Notes: generated from the sequence alone by a model not told the origin. Positions 10,375 to 20,514 are shown, counted from the stretch's first letter. The stretch is 64,000 nucleotides of DNA from Staphylococcus sp. M0911 (GCF_003491325.1 NZ_CP022881.1:1426001-1490000); one strand, 5' to 3'. A program made the numbers and translations.

Positions 10375-11250
10375 ATGGCTAATACAAAAGTCGAAGAAAA
10401 CAAAACATTAGATCAATTGAAAGACAACTCAAATCAAGGCGTATCTACTATAGTAACTACACAAGATAAACACGATCCGATTTCTGATAGTGAACGTAAA
10501 ATCGTTTATTCTACACAAAATTTAGACTTATGGTATGGTGATAATCATGCGCTTCAAAATATCAATTTAGATATTCTTGAAAACAATGTAACTGCCATTA
10601 TCGGACCATCAGGTTGCGGTAAATCAACTTACATTAAAGCTTTAAATCGTATGGTTGAACTAGTTCCATCAGTTAAAACTGCAGGTAAGATTTTATATCG
10701 TGATCAAAATATCTATGATGCAAAATATTCTAAAGAAAAATTAAGAACGAATGTAGGAATGGTATTCCAACAACCAAACCCATTCCCTAAATCTATATAT
10801 GATAATATTACGTATGGACCAAAAACACACGGCATTAAAAATAAAAAGATTTTAGATGAAATTGTAGAAAAATCACTACGTGGCGCAGCTATTTGGGACG
10901 AATTAAAAGATAGATTGCATATGAATGCGTATGGATTATCTGGTGGACAACAACAACGTGTTTGTATCGCTAGATGTTTAGCAATTGAACCTGATGTTAT
11001 TTTAATGGACGAACCAACATCAGCTTTAGACCCTATTTCTACATTGAAAATTGAAGAACTTGTTCAAGAATTAAAAGAAAACTATTCTATCATCATGGTT
11101 ACACATAACATGCAACAAGCTGCTCGTGTTTCTGATAAAACAGCTTTCTTCTTGAACGGCTATATAAATGAATATGACGACACTGATAAAATTTTCTCAA
11201 ATCCAGCTGATAAGCAAACTGAAGATTACATTTCAGGACGATTTGGTTAA
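10375..11250 (+). CDS. pstB: Phosphate ABC transporter ATPase PstB
   Basis: 291 residues. Walker A is GPSGCGKST (77-85), the signature LSGGQ (188-192) and Walker [13 protein letters not shown] (208-219). The first ~45 residues form a polar extension before the ABC domain, longer than in E. coli PstB but usual in staphylococci. It powers PstSCA. Binding site GAAGGAG precedes the ATG by about 9 nt. It overlaps functionally with phoU, which starts 3 bp after its stop. Confidence 0.95.
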   Translation: MANTKVEENKTLDQLKDNSNQGVSTIVTTQDKHDPISDSERKIVYSTQNLDLWYGDNHALQNINLDILENNVTAIIGPSGCGKSTYIKALNRMVELVPSVKTAGKILYRDQNIYDAKYSKEKLRTNVGMVFQQPNPFPKSIYDNITYGPKTHGIKNKKILDEIVEKSLRGAAIWDELKDRLHMNAYGLSGGQQQRVCIARCLAIEPDVILMDEPTSALDPISTLKIEELVQELKENYSIIMVTHNMQQAARVSDKTAFFLNGYINEYDDTDKIFSNPADKQTEDYISGRFG

Positions 11251-11253
11251 TAT

Positions 11254-11901
11254 ATGGCAGTGATTAGACAAAAATACGAAGGCCAACTAGAAGACTTAAT
11301 CAAAGATTTACGTCGTCTAGGTCTTCGTGTTTATTTTAATATTGAAAATGCATTAGTGTCGTTAAGTGATGATAAGAGAACTTTCGCAAGAGAGACAATT
11401 GAAAAAGATAAAGAAATTAATCGTTTAGACTATGAAATTAATGAAAAAGTCATCATGCTTATTACAAAGCAACAACCTATAGCGACAGACTTACGCATGA
11501 TGATGGCAGCTTTAAAGATTTCTACTGACTTTGAACGTATGGGTGATAACGCCGCAAATATCGCTCATATTCGACTCAGAGTTAAAATAACTGACCATTA
11601 TGTCTTAACAAGATTAAAGACTATGGGCAAATTAGCTATGCTAATGCTTGAAGATTTAAATACAGCTGTCAAAAATGAAGACATTACATTAATTAAAGAA
11701 ATTATTGAACGAGATCAAGATATCGATGATTTATATATCAACATTGTCAATACGACATATTTAATTGATAACGATCCGTTTGTAGCAGGTCAAGCTCACT
11801 TAGCTGCTAGAAATCTAGAACGTGTCGGAGATCATATTAGTAATATTGCTGAAAGCGTGTACTATTTTCTCACAGGTGAACACTACGAAGCAGGTCGCTA
11901 A
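11254..11901 (+). CDS. phoU: Phosphate signalling regulator PhoU
   Basis: 215 residues, all helical, with two PhoU repeats of about 100 residues. Each carries the E/DxxxD-type metal-binding patterns (DFERMGDNAANIA near 90 and NLERVGDHISNIAESV near 190). PhoU couples Pst transport to PhoR signalling and represses the regulon when phosphate is ample. There is no strong ribosome binding site before its ATG, and it starts 3 bp after pstB stops, so translation is probably coupled. Confidence 0.94.
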   Translation: MAVIRQKYEGQLEDLIKDLRRLGLRVYFNIENALVSLSDDKRTFARETIEKDKEINRLDYEINEKVIMLITKQQPIATDLRMMMAALKISTDFERMGDNAANIAHIRLRVKITDHYVLTRLKTMGKLAMLMLEDLNTAVKNEDITLIKEIIERDQDIDDLYINIVNTTYLIDNDPFVAGQAHLAARNLERVGDHISNIAESVYYFLTGEHYEAGR

Positions 11902-11970
11902 AATTCCTATTTAACCCAAATTTAAATATAACTGACTGATCTTCGTAATTGTTAGAACCTAAAGATATAA

Positions 11971-12012
11971 AAATCCCCTAAATGATAGCACTTAGCTACA
12001 TTTAGGGGATTT
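11971..12012. terminator. Bidirectional terminator between phoU and pepF
   Basis: A perfect 14-bp stem, AAATCCCCTAAATG with CATTTAGGGGATTT, flanked by A-rich and T-rich sequence, lies between two convergent genes and can end both transcripts. Confidence 0.9.
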
Positions 12013-12019
12013 GTTTTAC

Positions 12020-13831
12020 TTATGAATTAGCCTCAATTTCATCAGTAAGCGCAATTGCTTCATCTACCAATTCAGATATATATCGTATTGTGTCTTTCAA
12101 TGGTGCTTCTGTTGTGATATCAACACCTGCTTGTTTTGCTAATGCAACTGGTGATAAACTACCGCCTGACTTCAACGTATTTAACCAATCATTAACAGCT
12201 GGTTGTCCTTCAGTTTTTATTCTTTGTGACATGACAGTACCAATTGTTAAGCCCGCTGAATAAGTATACGAATATAGCCCCATATAATAATGCGGTTGTC
12301 TCATCCAAGTTAACTCCGTACCGTCTGTCATTTCAACCGCATTACCAAAGAATTGTTGATAAACATTAAGCATAATATCATTTAACACTGGCGCTGTTAA
12401 TGATTCTCCATGATCTACTTTCTGATATACTTCACGTTGATAAGCCGCTTCTAGCAAATGCGTCACCATATTATGATAATACGTACGAGATAGTATAGAA
12501 CCGATGACCCAACGTTTGAATCGTGGATCTTCGCTATGGTTGAATAAATAATTTGCCATTAACATCTCGTTCATTGTTGATGGTGCTTCCACAAAATACA
12601 TTGAAGCTTCAGATTCTAAGAAATTCTGATTTTGTTGTGCTAAAGTGAAATGACCTGCATGGCCTAATTCATGTGCCAAGACAAATGTTTCAGCCATCTT
12701 TCCAGTCCATGAAATAAAGACATAAGAGTGTGTGAAATAAGGACTAGCACAGAACGCACCAGTATCTTTACCTTTATTTTGAGCGAAATCTATCCAGCGA
12801 TTTTGGTATGCCGATTCAATCATAGAATGGTAATCGTCGCCAAGTACATCAAGTGCACCATAGATATAAGATTTAGATTCATCAATGGAAATTTCAGGTT
12901 CATAACTAGGATCGATTGAAACCTTTAAATCTTCAAAATGCATTTTTTCCAATCCATGTACACGTTGCAGTAATTTAGCATATTTTTGCATGACAGGTGC
13001 TAGATCACTCATAATGACATCAATTTGTCTATCAAACATATCACGTGTCACTTCTTGTTCTTGTAATAAATAATCAATCACTGAGTCATATCCTCTTAAA
13101 TCCGCTTCAATTTTTTCTTGTTGTATTTGCATATTATAAGTGGCAGCTGTTGTATGTTGATAACGTCTAATCGCATCGCTAAATGCCTTAAAACTTTTCT
13201 GTCTAAATTCAGGATCAGCATGATCCTCGTATTCATTTTCAAATGTTGCATAATCCATTGGATACTCTATGTTGTTATGTTTAAATGATTCAAATGCAAT
13301 ATCTAACATTTTAGTAGTACCGTATAAATCATAAGGATGATTTAAAGTAGGGGATAGACTTGCTAATGTTTGTTCAACTTTAGGATCTAATTGATACGGT
13401 TTGCGTTCAATTAATTGTTGAATGTAATGTGGATATTGTGTTTGAGATTTCAGTTGCTGTAACGTGTCATTACTCAAATTTAATATTTCTGATTCGACAA
13501 AGGATAATCGACTTGCGATTTTACCATAAGACGTATTTAATTTAGCATTTAATGTCTGTGCATCTTCATTAGTTGTGTCTACACTTAAACGTAATTCAGC
13601 ATAATTGCCTAATCGATCAATTTGTATTAAAAGTGCTTCATAATCTTTAAGCGCATGTTCAATCGTATCAATTTCTTTTAATTGACCATTATAACGCTCA
13701 TTAAAAGATAATGAAGAGGCTAACGTCTCATCTAATATTTGGTAAAAATCTTCATCATTTTGGAATAAATCCTTTAAATCCCATGTTTCAGTACTAGGTA
13801 TATCTTGTCTATTTGGTAAACCTTGTGTCAA
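12020..13831 (-). CDS. pepF: Oligoendopeptidase F, M3 family metallopeptidase
   Basis: 603 residues, the usual PepF length. The zinc site is HELGH (387-391), with the third ligand in the downstream segment LESEASMYFVEAPSTMNE. The protein is cytoplasmic, without signal or membrane segments, and cleaves short peptides. The start ATG has CAGGGAGTGA upstream. Genes for peptide or nickel uptake lie nearby, but there is no operon link. Confidence 0.93.
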   Translation of the reverse strand: MTQGLPNRQDIPSTETWDLKDLFQNDEDFYQILDETLASSLSFNERYNGQLKEIDTIEHALKDYEALLIQIDRLGNYAELRLSVDTTNEDAQTLNAKLNTSYGKIASRLSFVESEILNLSNDTLQQLKSQTQYPHYIQQLIERKPYQLDPKVEQTLASLSPTLNHPYDLYGTTKMLDIAFESFKHNNIEYPMDYATFENEYEDHADPEFRQKSFKAFSDAIRRYQHTTAATYNMQIQQEKIEADLRGYDSVIDYLLQEQEVTRDMFDRQIDVIMSDLAPVMQKYAKLLQRVHGLEKMHFEDLKVSIDPSYEPEISIDESKSYIYGALDVLGDDYHSMIESAYQNRWIDFAQNKGKDTGAFCASPYFTHSYVFISWTGKMAETFVLAHELGHAGHFTLAQQNQNFLESEASMYFVEAPSTMNEMLMANYLFNHSEDPRFKRWVIGSILSRTYYHNMVTHLLEAAYQREVYQKVDHGESLTAPVLNDIMLNVYQQFFGNAVEMTDGTELTWMRQPHYYMGLYSYTYSAGLTIGTVMSQRIKTEGQPAVNDWLNTLKSGGSLSPVALAKQAGVDITTEAPLKDTIRYISELVDEAIALTDEIEANS

Positions 13832-13987
13832 TATGATTCACTCCCTGTTTGTAATCAATAATTTTATTATACATGAGTTAAATTCGAAACGCAGTTGATA
13901 CATATCAATCATACATCCGCAATTAGGTCGGTTATTAATCATTTAGAAATACTACTATAGTAGGTTTAGTTAAAGTAAATTAAATAG

Positions 13988-13993
13988 TATAAT
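13988..13993 (+). promoter_or_regulatory. -10 element of the small membrane protein gene
   Basis: TATAAT lies 37 bp before the ATG at 14030. The best -35 candidate, TTTAGT at 13965-13970 (17-bp spacer), is poor, so only the -10 is clear. Confidence 0.5.
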
Positions 13994-14029
13994 AATGTTA
14001 GTATTATTTAAAATAAGGAGAATCCATTT

Positions 14030-14380
14030 ATGACTATTTTTGATATGCCGAATTTTCTATGGATTTCTATATTAGCAGTTATCATTTTAACTGTTTTCTG
14101 CACTTTAGTCTTACATAGATGGTTTATTGCAGCAGTTATTTCTTTTGTAGTATTAGGTGTATTAGCGTTCTTAATTCCTAATTTCCAAGATATTACATAT
14201 CAACCATTACTAGGTTATGCTGCTTTTATGGCGATTGTGAGCTTAATTATCAGTTTCCTATTATGGTATTTTACACGTAATTGGAGACGTGAAAGAAAGA
14301 AAAAGCAACTCGAAAAAGATATGCGTCGATATGAACAATTTGAACACGAACAAGATGTTAACCAATTTCGTCGCCGTTAA
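14030..14380 (+). CDS. Small membrane protein of unknown function
   Basis: 116 residues with three hydrophobic segments (about 8-28, 32-50 and 61-84) and a highly charged cytoplasmic tail from residue 86, rich in Arg, Lys and Glu (RNWRRERKKKQLEKDMRRYE). The ATG has AAGGAGAATCC upstream. I do not recognise the family with certainty. It stands alone between pepF and the nickel transporter, with its own promoter and terminator. Confidence 0.78.
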   Translation: MTIFDMPNFLWISILAVIILTVFCTLVLHRWFIAAVISFVVLGVLAFLIPNFQDITYQPLLGYAAFMAIVSLIISFLLWYFTRNWRRERKKKQLEKDMRRYEQFEHEQDVNQFRRR

Positions 14381-14397
14381 TATATAACGATCATAGG

Positions 14398-14432
14398 CCC
14401 AATTCTGAAATAATTTGACAGAGTTGGGTTTT
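14398..14432 (+). terminator. Terminator of the small membrane protein gene
   Basis: CCCAATTCTG pairs with CAGAGTTGGG (one G-U pair), followed by TTTTAC. Confidence 0.78.
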
Positions 14433-14490
14433 ACAATTTAAGTTTTCACTTATACCTTAAATATCATAGACAACTAATGGAGAGATACAT

Positions 14491-15489
14491 ATGAATATAA
14501 TTAAAATAATCACTTCAAAGTGTCTTCAAATGATTGTAGTATTGTTTATCTTATCTACAATTACTTTTATTCTAATGAAATTATCTCCCGGTAATCCAGT
14601 AGACAAAATTTTACATTTAGACACTGCACAAGTTTCCAATGCTCAAATCAAAGCGACCGAAAATAAATTAGGACTAAATGAATCACTATTGGCGCAATGG
14701 TGGCATTGGATAATCCAAATATTGCATTTAGATTTAGGTGTAAGTTATCAAACTAACGAGCCAGTTAGCCAAGAGATTACAACCTATGCACCTCCTACAC
14801 TAATCATTACTGTAGGAACATTAATCATGTCAGTCATCATTTCAGTGCCATTAGGTATACTTGCAGCAATTAATTATCATCGTCCAATTGATCGCATAAT
14901 TAGAATTTTTACCTCTTTATCTGTTAGTTTGCCTGCATTTTTCATAGGTATACTACTATTATATATATTTGATTTAAAATTAAACTTACTTCCTCCAGCT
15001 AGTGATGGCCAATGGATATCATACATTCTACCTATCCTAACTATGAGTGTTGGTATGTGCGCCTATCTCATTAGATTAATTAGATCTAATCTACTAGATT
15101 TATATCAAAGTCCTATCGTCCAAGCTTCACGACTAAGAGGAATGCCAGAAAAGTATATTTTATTACATGACCTTCTCAAGCCAGCTTTACTGCCAACTAT
15201 ACCACTCATTGGTCTTTCTGTAGGTAGTTTAATAGGTGGCACAGTCGTTATTGAAAATTTATTTGAAATACCTGGTTTAGGCGCGTTTTTAGTTGATAGT
15301 ATTCGCTCAAGAGATTACCCAGTCATACAAGGTATCGTCTTATTTATAGGTATATTAGTTATTTTGATTAATACATGTGCTGATGTATTAAGTATATGTT
15401 TAGATCCTAAACAACGATTAACACAACACTCATGGTTAAAATCGTCTCAATCATATAATGATAAGGAGGCGACACATCATGAAATTTAA
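14491..15489 (+). CDS. nikB: Nickel/peptide ABC transporter permease (NikB/OppB type)
   Basis: 332 residues. The N-terminal membrane helix and [12 protein letters not shown] are typical of DppB/NikB/OppB permeases. About six membrane segments follow, with the EAA loop at [23 protein letters not shown]. The locus is equivalent to the S. aureus opp2 genes described as nickel permease genes nikBCDE; nickel as substrate is taken from that context, not from residues. The C-terminus overlaps nikC by 11 bp. Confidence 0.82.
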   Translation: MNIIKIITSKCLQMIVVLFILSTITFILMKLSPGNPVDKILHLDTAQVSNAQIKATENKLGLNESLLAQWWHWIIQILHLDLGVSYQTNEPVSQEITTYAPPTLIITVGTLIMSVIISVPLGILAAINYHRPIDRIIRIFTSLSVSLPAFFIGILLLYIFDLKLNLLPPASDGQWISYILPILTMSVGMCAYLIRLIRSNLLDLYQSPIVQASRLRGMPEKYILLHDLLKPALLPTIPLIGLSVGSLIGGTVVIENLFEIPGLGAFLVDSIRSRDYPVIQGIVLFIGILVILINTCADVLSICLDPKQRLTQHSWLKSSQSYNDKEATHHEI

Positions 15490-16294
15490 AATCAATCGTT
15501 CGAATTGGATATTTTATGTATTTTTCATATATGTTTTCATCATTGTTATGATGCAATTTTTTGTTCATGACGATGCTGCTTTAAAAGTGCATTTATCTCA
15601 AACATTTGAACCTATGAGTACACAACATTTATTAGGTACAGATGATTACGGTAGGGATTTATTCACTCGTCTCGTAGTAGGTGCACGTTCTACGTTATTT
15701 ATCACGGTGCTTACTTTAGTATTTACTGTCATTATTGGTGTACCTCTAGGACTACTGTCCGGCTATAAAAAAGGCTGGATAGATATGATCATCATGCGTA
15801 TGATTGATATCGGTTTAAGTATTCCAGAATTTGTCATCATGATTGCACTCGCAAGTTTCTTCCGTCCAAGTATTTGGAATCTAGTTATTGCTATCACCAT
15901 AATTAAGTGGATGAATTACACACGGGTGACAAGAGGAATTGTGAATACAGAAATGCATCAATCGTATATTCGTATGGCACAACTTTTCAAAGTTCCTACA
16001 TTAACGATTTTATTTAAGCATTTATTACCAAAAGTATTACCATCCATTCTTGTATTAATCATTGTGGATTTCGGCAAGATCGTTTTATACATTAGCTCTT
16101 TATCATTTTTAGGATTGGGGGCACAGCCGCCATCACCAGAATGGGGGGCAATGTTGCAAGCAGGTCGTGATTTTATAACCTCTCATCCGATTATGATCAT
16201 TTCACCAGCGACTGTTATCGCTATGACAATATTAATCTTTAACTTAACAGGTGATGCACTACGTGATCGACTATTAAAAGGAAGAGGTGACTAA
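15479..16294 (+). CDS. nikC: Nickel/peptide ABC transporter permease (NikC/OppC type)
   Basis: 271 residues from the ATG at 15479, which follows AAGGAGGCGACACATC; an in-frame ATG at 15458 has no binding site and would put that site inside the gene. The protein has [22 protein letters not shown], the standard OppC/DppC/NikC opening, about six membrane segments and the EAA loop [22 protein letters not shown]. Second permease of the nik operon, overlapping nikB by 11 bp. Confidence 0.83.
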   Translation: MKFKINRSNWIFYVFFIYVFIIVMMQFFVHDDAALKVHLSQTFEPMSTQHLLGTDDYGRDLFTRLVVGARSTLFITVLTLVFTVIIGVPLGLLSGYKKGWIDMIIMRMIDIGLSIPEFVIMIALASFFRPSIWNLVIAITIIKWMNYTRVTRGIVNTEMHQSYIRMAQLFKVPTLTILFKHLLPKVLPSILVLIIVDFGKIVLYISSLSFLGLGAQPPSPEWGAMLQAGRDFITSHPIMIISPATVIAMTILIFNLTGDALRDRLLKGRGD

Positions 16295-16295
16295 A

Positions 16296-17069
16296 TTGAA
16301 TATCATAGAAATTAAAGGACTCACCATCAACGATTCAAACGGTCAACCACTTTTAAATCGTGTTGATTTATCCATTAAGAAACAACAAATCAATGCAATC
16401 ATTGGTGAAAGTGGGGCGGGTAAAACCGTAACTATGCGTTTTATATTGAATCAATTACCTAAAGATTTTCAAATCGAATATGACTATTTCTTGTTTAATG
16501 GGCATGCTATGACACATTTAAATGATAAGTTAGGAAAAGACATTGGCTATATTTCTCAAAACTATACACAAAGTTTTAATGACCATACCAAGTTAGGTAA
16601 ACAACTCATATCAATTTATCGTACACATTATGATGTATCTAAACAGATTGCTAATACTAAAGTAAAAGAAGCACTCACATGGGTCAATTTACCAAGTGAA
16701 GAGATATTAACACGCTATAGTTTTCAATTATCAGGTGGCCAACTAGAACGCGTTTATATTGCGAGTGTACTTATGCTTGATCCTAAGCTTATCATTGCAG
16801 ATGAACCAGTAGCATCATTAGATATGGTAAATGGCTTACAAATAATGGATTTACTAGAACATATTGTTAGAGACCATCATCAAACTTTATTAATCGTTAC
16901 ACATAATATGAGTCATGTTCTTAAATATGCAGATCAAATTGATGTTATTCAAAATGGACAAATTGTTGATAGAGGTAATCGTTCTTATTTTGAAAGTAAA
17001 CAATCGACACCGTACACTCAACGGTTATTTCATTTTAGAAGTCATATAAAGAGGGGATATCATGATTAA
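16296..17069 (+). CDS. nikD: Nickel/peptide ABC transporter ATPase (NikD/OppD type)
   Basis: 257 residues if started at TTG 16296, which lies 5 nt after AGAGGTGA; the in-frame GTG at 16287 is part of that binding site. Walker A is GESGAGKT (37-44), the signature LSGGQLER, Walker B LIIADEPVASLD. It is shorter than classic OppD proteins (about 330), lacking much of the C-terminal oligopeptide/nickel extension. It starts one base after the nikC stop and overlaps nikE by 8 bp. Confidence 0.82.
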   Translation: MNIIEIKGLTINDSNGQPLLNRVDLSIKKQQINAIIGESGAGKTVTMRFILNQLPKDFQIEYDYFLFNGHAMTHLNDKLGKDIGYISQNYTQSFNDHTKLGKQLISIYRTHYDVSKQIANTKVKEALTWVNLPSEEILTRYSFQLSGGQLERVYIASVLMLDPKLIIADEPVASLDMVNGLQIMDLLEHIVRDHHQTLLIVTHNMSHVLKYADQIDVIQNGQIVDRGNRSYFESKQSTPYTQRLFHFRSHIKRGYHD

Positions 17070-17769
17070 ATTAGACAATATCTCATTCCATTATCATAAA
17101 CAACAATCCGTATTAAACCATATCAATTTAACAATCGATGATAATGAAATAGTTGGTATTTTAGGTGAAAGTGGATCAGGTAAAAGTACACTTAGTTCAC
17201 TTTTATTACATGAATTAAAACCAACAACTGGTTCCATTCATGTCGATACACATGATATTTTACCCGTATTCCAACATGCGTCTGAAAGTTTCAATCCTAA
17301 GTTAACCATTCAACAATCATTAGCAGAGCCGCTCTTGTATTACAAAAAACAATCTACTCAATATCAACATATTGACCAAATCATTCAAGATACGACGTCA
17401 TCATTTAACTTGCCATTATCATTACTTAGCAAGTATCCATATGAATTAAGTGGGGGGCAATTGCAAAGATTTAATTTGCTAAGAACATTATTAGTTAAAC
17501 CAAAAGTATTAATATGTGATGAAATTACTTCAAACCTAGACGTTATCGCAGAACAACATATGTTAGATATCCTAACTGAAAACTATCGTAAACACCCATA
17601 TACCTTAATCATAATTTCACATGATCTATCTGTAATACAACGTATTTGTCACTGTATAATTGTATTAAAAGATGGGGCGATCGTTGATGATTTTAATACC
17701 GATCAACTCTTCAGTCATCAAAGGCATCCCTATACCAAACAACTTGTAGCTTTATATGAATCAAATTAA
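17062..17769 (+). CDS. nikE: Nickel/peptide ABC transporter ATPase (NikE/OppF type)
   Basis: 235 residues. Walker A GESGSGKST (35-43), signature LSGGQLQR, Walker B VLICDEITSNLD, in which the usual DEPTS is DEITS. The ATG follows AGAGGGGAT. It is the last gene of the operon. No solute-binding lipoprotein gene belongs to this operon, so the transporter must use one encoded elsewhere. Confidence 0.82.
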   Translation: MIKLDNISFHYHKQQSVLNHINLTIDDNEIVGILGESGSGKSTLSSLLLHELKPTTGSIHVDTHDILPVFQHASESFNPKLTIQQSLAEPLLYYKKQSTQYQHIDQIIQDTTSSFNLPLSLLSKYPYELSGGQLQRFNLLRTLLVKPKVLICDEITSNLDVIAEQHMLDILTENYRKHPYTLIIISHDLSVIQRICHCIIVLKDGAIVDDFNTDQLFSHQRHPYTKQLVALYESN

Positions 17770-17790
17770 ATTATGTGATAAAACTATACC

Positions 17791-17838
17791 AAAGAAGCCC
17801 AAAGAAAACTTTTATTCAAAGTAACTTTGGGCTTCTTT
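17791..17838. terminator. Bidirectional terminator, nikE / siderophore lipoprotein
   Basis: A perfect 14-bp stem, AAAGAAGCCCAAAG with CTTTGGGCTTCTTT, lies between convergent genes. Confidence 0.88.
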
Positions 17839-17858
17839 ATATTGAATTTATGAATCAA

Positions 17859-18875
17859 TTATTTTTTATTTTCAAAGGCGTCTTGAATATGTTCAAGTTG
17901 ATCTATTGTAAGTTGATGACCACCTTCACCAAAATACCAAGCATTAGATTCAAATTGATATACGTTATGATTTTTGATTGCTTTTATATTTTTAATGACC
18001 TTATTATTTAGTTCTTTAGGTAAATGCTGATCATTGCCATCTTTTGTTCGATTAATCACAAATAGTTTGTCTGGATTGATTTTATTTAAATACTCATAAC
18101 TGATTTGATTTCCTGCAGAATTGGCTTTCATGTTATTGTCCGCATGTTGTATACCTATATCTTTATTCAAGAAACCACCAAATCGACCAGTTTGTCCAAA
18201 GGCTTTCATACCTTTATCATCTACAACTAGTAGCAATACTTTGTCCTTATTAATCATACGTTTTGTCTCATTTACTTTTTCTTTTAATTCTCGATTAAGT
18301 GTGTTGGCTTTATCTTTTTTATCGAAGATTTTACCTAAATGTTGGGTTGTTGTCTCTATAGAAGAAATGTAACTATCATTATTAGGACTGACAAATAAAA
18401 TTTGAGCATCGGGCGCAGCTTTTTTCATTTCATCGAGTGTTTTTGTATGAGCTTGCCTAAAAGAGGCTAAGATTAAATCTGGTTTAGATTTTGCTAAATT
18501 ATCGTATTTAGGACGTCCTGGATTGCCTAAATTAATATATTGATCACTTTTAAATTCATTTAAAGCGTGGGGGAGAAATGCATTCCCTTGACCTTTAGCA
18601 ACTGCTTTTACATGACTTTGTAATCCCATTTGTTGCATAATGTCTAATGCACCATAATCTAAGACAGCCACTCGTTCAGGATTTTTTGGGACCTTAACAG
18701 TTTCTGATTTCTTTACACCACGTGAGTGGGTATTATTTTTATCTTTAAACTCATAAGTATTTTTGATACTTACAGTGTCCTTTGAATTTTGATTAGATTG
18801 ATCTGACGTTTGACTACATGCAGTTAGCGCAATACTAATGAGTAAAATGATAAGTAGTATATATGTATTTTTCAT
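17859..18875 (-). CDS. Iron-siderophore type substrate-binding lipoprotein
   Basis: 338 residues from the ATG at 18875, which has a perfect AAGGAGG 6-7 nt upstream. The signal peptide ends in ALTAC (lipid Cys20). The mature part has the class III periplasmic-binding fold used for siderophores, haem and cobalamin (VPKNPERVAVLDYGALDIMQQMGL, KPDLILASF), with closest resemblance from memory to YclQ/SstD-type catechol-siderophore binders. A Fur box overlaps its promoter, so iron controls it. No permease or ATPase gene is adjacent, so it must share a transporter encoded elsewhere. The ligand is not known. Confidence 0.85.
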   Translation of the reverse strand: MKNTYILLIILLISIALTACSQTSDQSNQNSKDTVSIKNTYEFKDKNNTHSRGVKKSETVKVPKNPERVAVLDYGALDIMQQMGLQSHVKAVAKGQGNAFLPHALNEFKSDQYINLGNPGRPKYDNLAKSKPDLILASFRQAHTKTLDEMKKAAPDAQILFVSPNNDSYISSIETTTQHLGKIFDKKDKANTLNRELKEKVNETKRMINKDKVLLLVVDDKGMKAFGQTGRFGGFLNKDIGIQHADNNMKANSAGNQISYEYLNKINPDKLFVINRTKDGNDQHLPKELNNKVIKNIKAIKNHNVYQFESNAWYFGEGGHQLTIDQLEHIQDAFENKK

Positions 18876-18894
18876 AATGATCCTCCTTATCATT

Positions 18895-18924
18895 ATTTTA
18901 AATGAAATTGAGAATCATTATCAA
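18895..18924 (-). promoter_or_regulatory. Fur box and promoter of the siderophore lipoprotein gene
   Basis: TGAGAATCATTATCA (18909-18923) is a 7-1-7 Fur site with one mismatch. On the minus strand TTGATA (18919-18924) and TAAAAT (18895-18900), 18 bp apart, form a promoter that the Fur box overlaps completely. Confidence 0.88.
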
Positions 18925-18930
18925 TTAATG

Positions 18931-19707
18931 TTATTGCTTTTTATTTAACCATTTATCCAATTCGTTACATATTGCTTCATTAGTGTCGTCGACTAAAGTA
19001 ATTTGCGGATTATTAATAAACGTCGTATGATCCATATGTAAATTCGTTACAAAATAGCCACGAGATGCATGTTCTAGCATTTGAATATCGTTGTGATCAT
19101 TTCCAAATGCGATATAATCGGTTGTAGCTCCAAGGATTTTTTGAATTGTAGTATGTTTATCAATACCTTGAGCTGTAATATCAATATAACTTTCATTTAA
19201 ATGTTGTATTAGCTCCAGGGAATGAGATTTTTCAGCTAATATAGTAGCAATTTCTTCAAAATCATCTTGACGAATATCTAATATGATAGCTTTAATGGGT
19301 TCGACAATGTCATCCATATCCAAAATCTTTGCTGTATGGTTAGGATCAATGCGTTGAAATAATTCATACGTTGCATCTAAGTTAGTTGAATAATTATATT
19401 TATCATCTAATATATACTTTAATTGATATGCATGAATAATATCTTTAATTAATTGCAAATCATCCTGTGTAATAGATTTAATCACTTCAATCTGTCCATT
19501 TTGAGAAATGATTGAGCCATTACCACCAATAAGTGTAAAATCTTTAAATTCTGGTATAACTGGTAGCAAATCTCTAATTGGACGTGCAGATGCAAATATG
19601 ACTTGATGTCCGAGTTGCTGTAATTTAAAAATGCGTTCTTCAATACGTTGATCAACGTGGTAACCATCAAATGAAATGGTACCGTCAATATCAAAAACAA
19701 AATTCAT
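18931..19707 (-). CDS. Cof-type HAD phosphatase
   Basis: 258 residues from ATG 19707 (AGGAG 8 nt upstream). Motif I is DIDGT (residues 6-10), with Asp6 as the nucleophile; motif II lies in FASARP; motif IV is FGNDHNDIQML. A Cof-type cap is inserted in the middle. Such enzymes dephosphorylate sugar phosphates, flavins or similar small molecules; the substrate here cannot be told. The gene lies 55 bp upstream of the Fur-regulated lipoprotein on the same strand, with an extended -10 (TGTTATAAT, minus strand, 19749-19757) of its own. Confidence 0.87.
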   Translation of the reverse strand: MNFVFDIDGTISFDGYHVDQRIEERIFKLQQLGHQVIFASARPIRDLLPVIPEFKDFTLIGGNGSIISQNGQIEVIKSITQDDLQLIKDIIHAYQLKYILDDKYNYSTNLDATYELFQRIDPNHTAKILDMDDIVEPIKAIILDIRQDDFEEIATILAEKSHSLELIQHLNESYIDITAQGIDKHTTIQKILGATTDYIAFGNDHNDIQMLEHASRGYFVTNLHMDHTTFINNPQITLVDDTNEAICNELDKWLNKKQ

Positions 19708-19800
19708 AAACAAAACTCCTAAATGTTAATATTAAAAATATGGATAAATTATAACATAGCAAATATATAATGAAGAATAGGGTCCCCTATATCGAATATC

Positions 19801-19837
<37 letters not shown>

Positions 19838-20117
19838 CTAAAAATCAATAGAGGGCTATTATTCATGTCTTATAAACAGTTATAACTAATTAAAACGAAT
19901 CCGTTCACATTTTGATTGATATAATCATTCGTTACTAAGACTTGTATTCTTAAATGTTCATTTCCTTAAACTCATATGTCAACCTAACGATACGTTAAAT
20001 GATCAGTGTATTTAACCTTAAATCCAATATAATTCTTAACTTAGTCTTTGAAATACTTAATGTTATATTAGCAATGTAATTACATCTAATGACCAGTTAT
20101 CCATCAAAGTAACTCTC

Positions 20118-20210
20118 GATGCAACTGAGACACTCTCACAGCATCAATATATTGTTTACACATGTTATACATATTAAATCTATAACATGTGTAAACGTTT
20201 ATTTGTATTA
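20118..20210 (+). ncRNA. Candidate small RNA 3' end: two consecutive hairpins
   Basis: Hairpin 1 (20118-20145) is layered: GATGC with GATGC-complement GCATC outside and TGAGA with TCTCA inside. Hairpin 2 (20154-20196) is a perfect 16-bp stem, GTTTACACATGTTATA with TATAACATGTGTAAAC, loop 11 nt, followed by T-rich sequence on the plus strand. No gene ends just upstream on the plus strand, so hairpin 2 would be the terminator of an unannotated RNA, or a large operator. Strand and start are not known. Confidence 0.4.
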
Positions 20211-20492
20211 TTTATGAGTTTTTTCAAATTATCCAATCATCAACTATTTGATTAGAATATAGTTGCTATTTGATACCCAGTAAATCATTTTTACTTTATG
20301 ACTTATTTTAAGTACTCAAAATAAATACAATAAGCATTTTATAAGTTATTTATTAGAAAATTCTCTATGACTATCATTGTTAAGGCTTTTGGTTATGCTA
20401 TGATAATTTTAGTAGGGTGCAATATGATTTTAAATTAGATTTTTATAAAAATTATTTGTAGAATTTCACTTTATAAAAAAAGACATAAAAAA

Positions 20493-20514
20493 GGCTGAGA
20501 CATTTATCTCAACC
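20493..20514 (-). terminator. Terminator of femAB
   Basis: On the minus strand GGTTGAGA and TCTCAGCC (one G-U pair) form the stem, followed by TTTTTT, just after the femB stop. Confidence 0.88.

Noticed and set aside
20074-20085. ATGTAATTACAT as a specific operator
   Set aside because: A 12-bp AT-rich palindrome can occur by chance in such DNA, and no gene starts close by.
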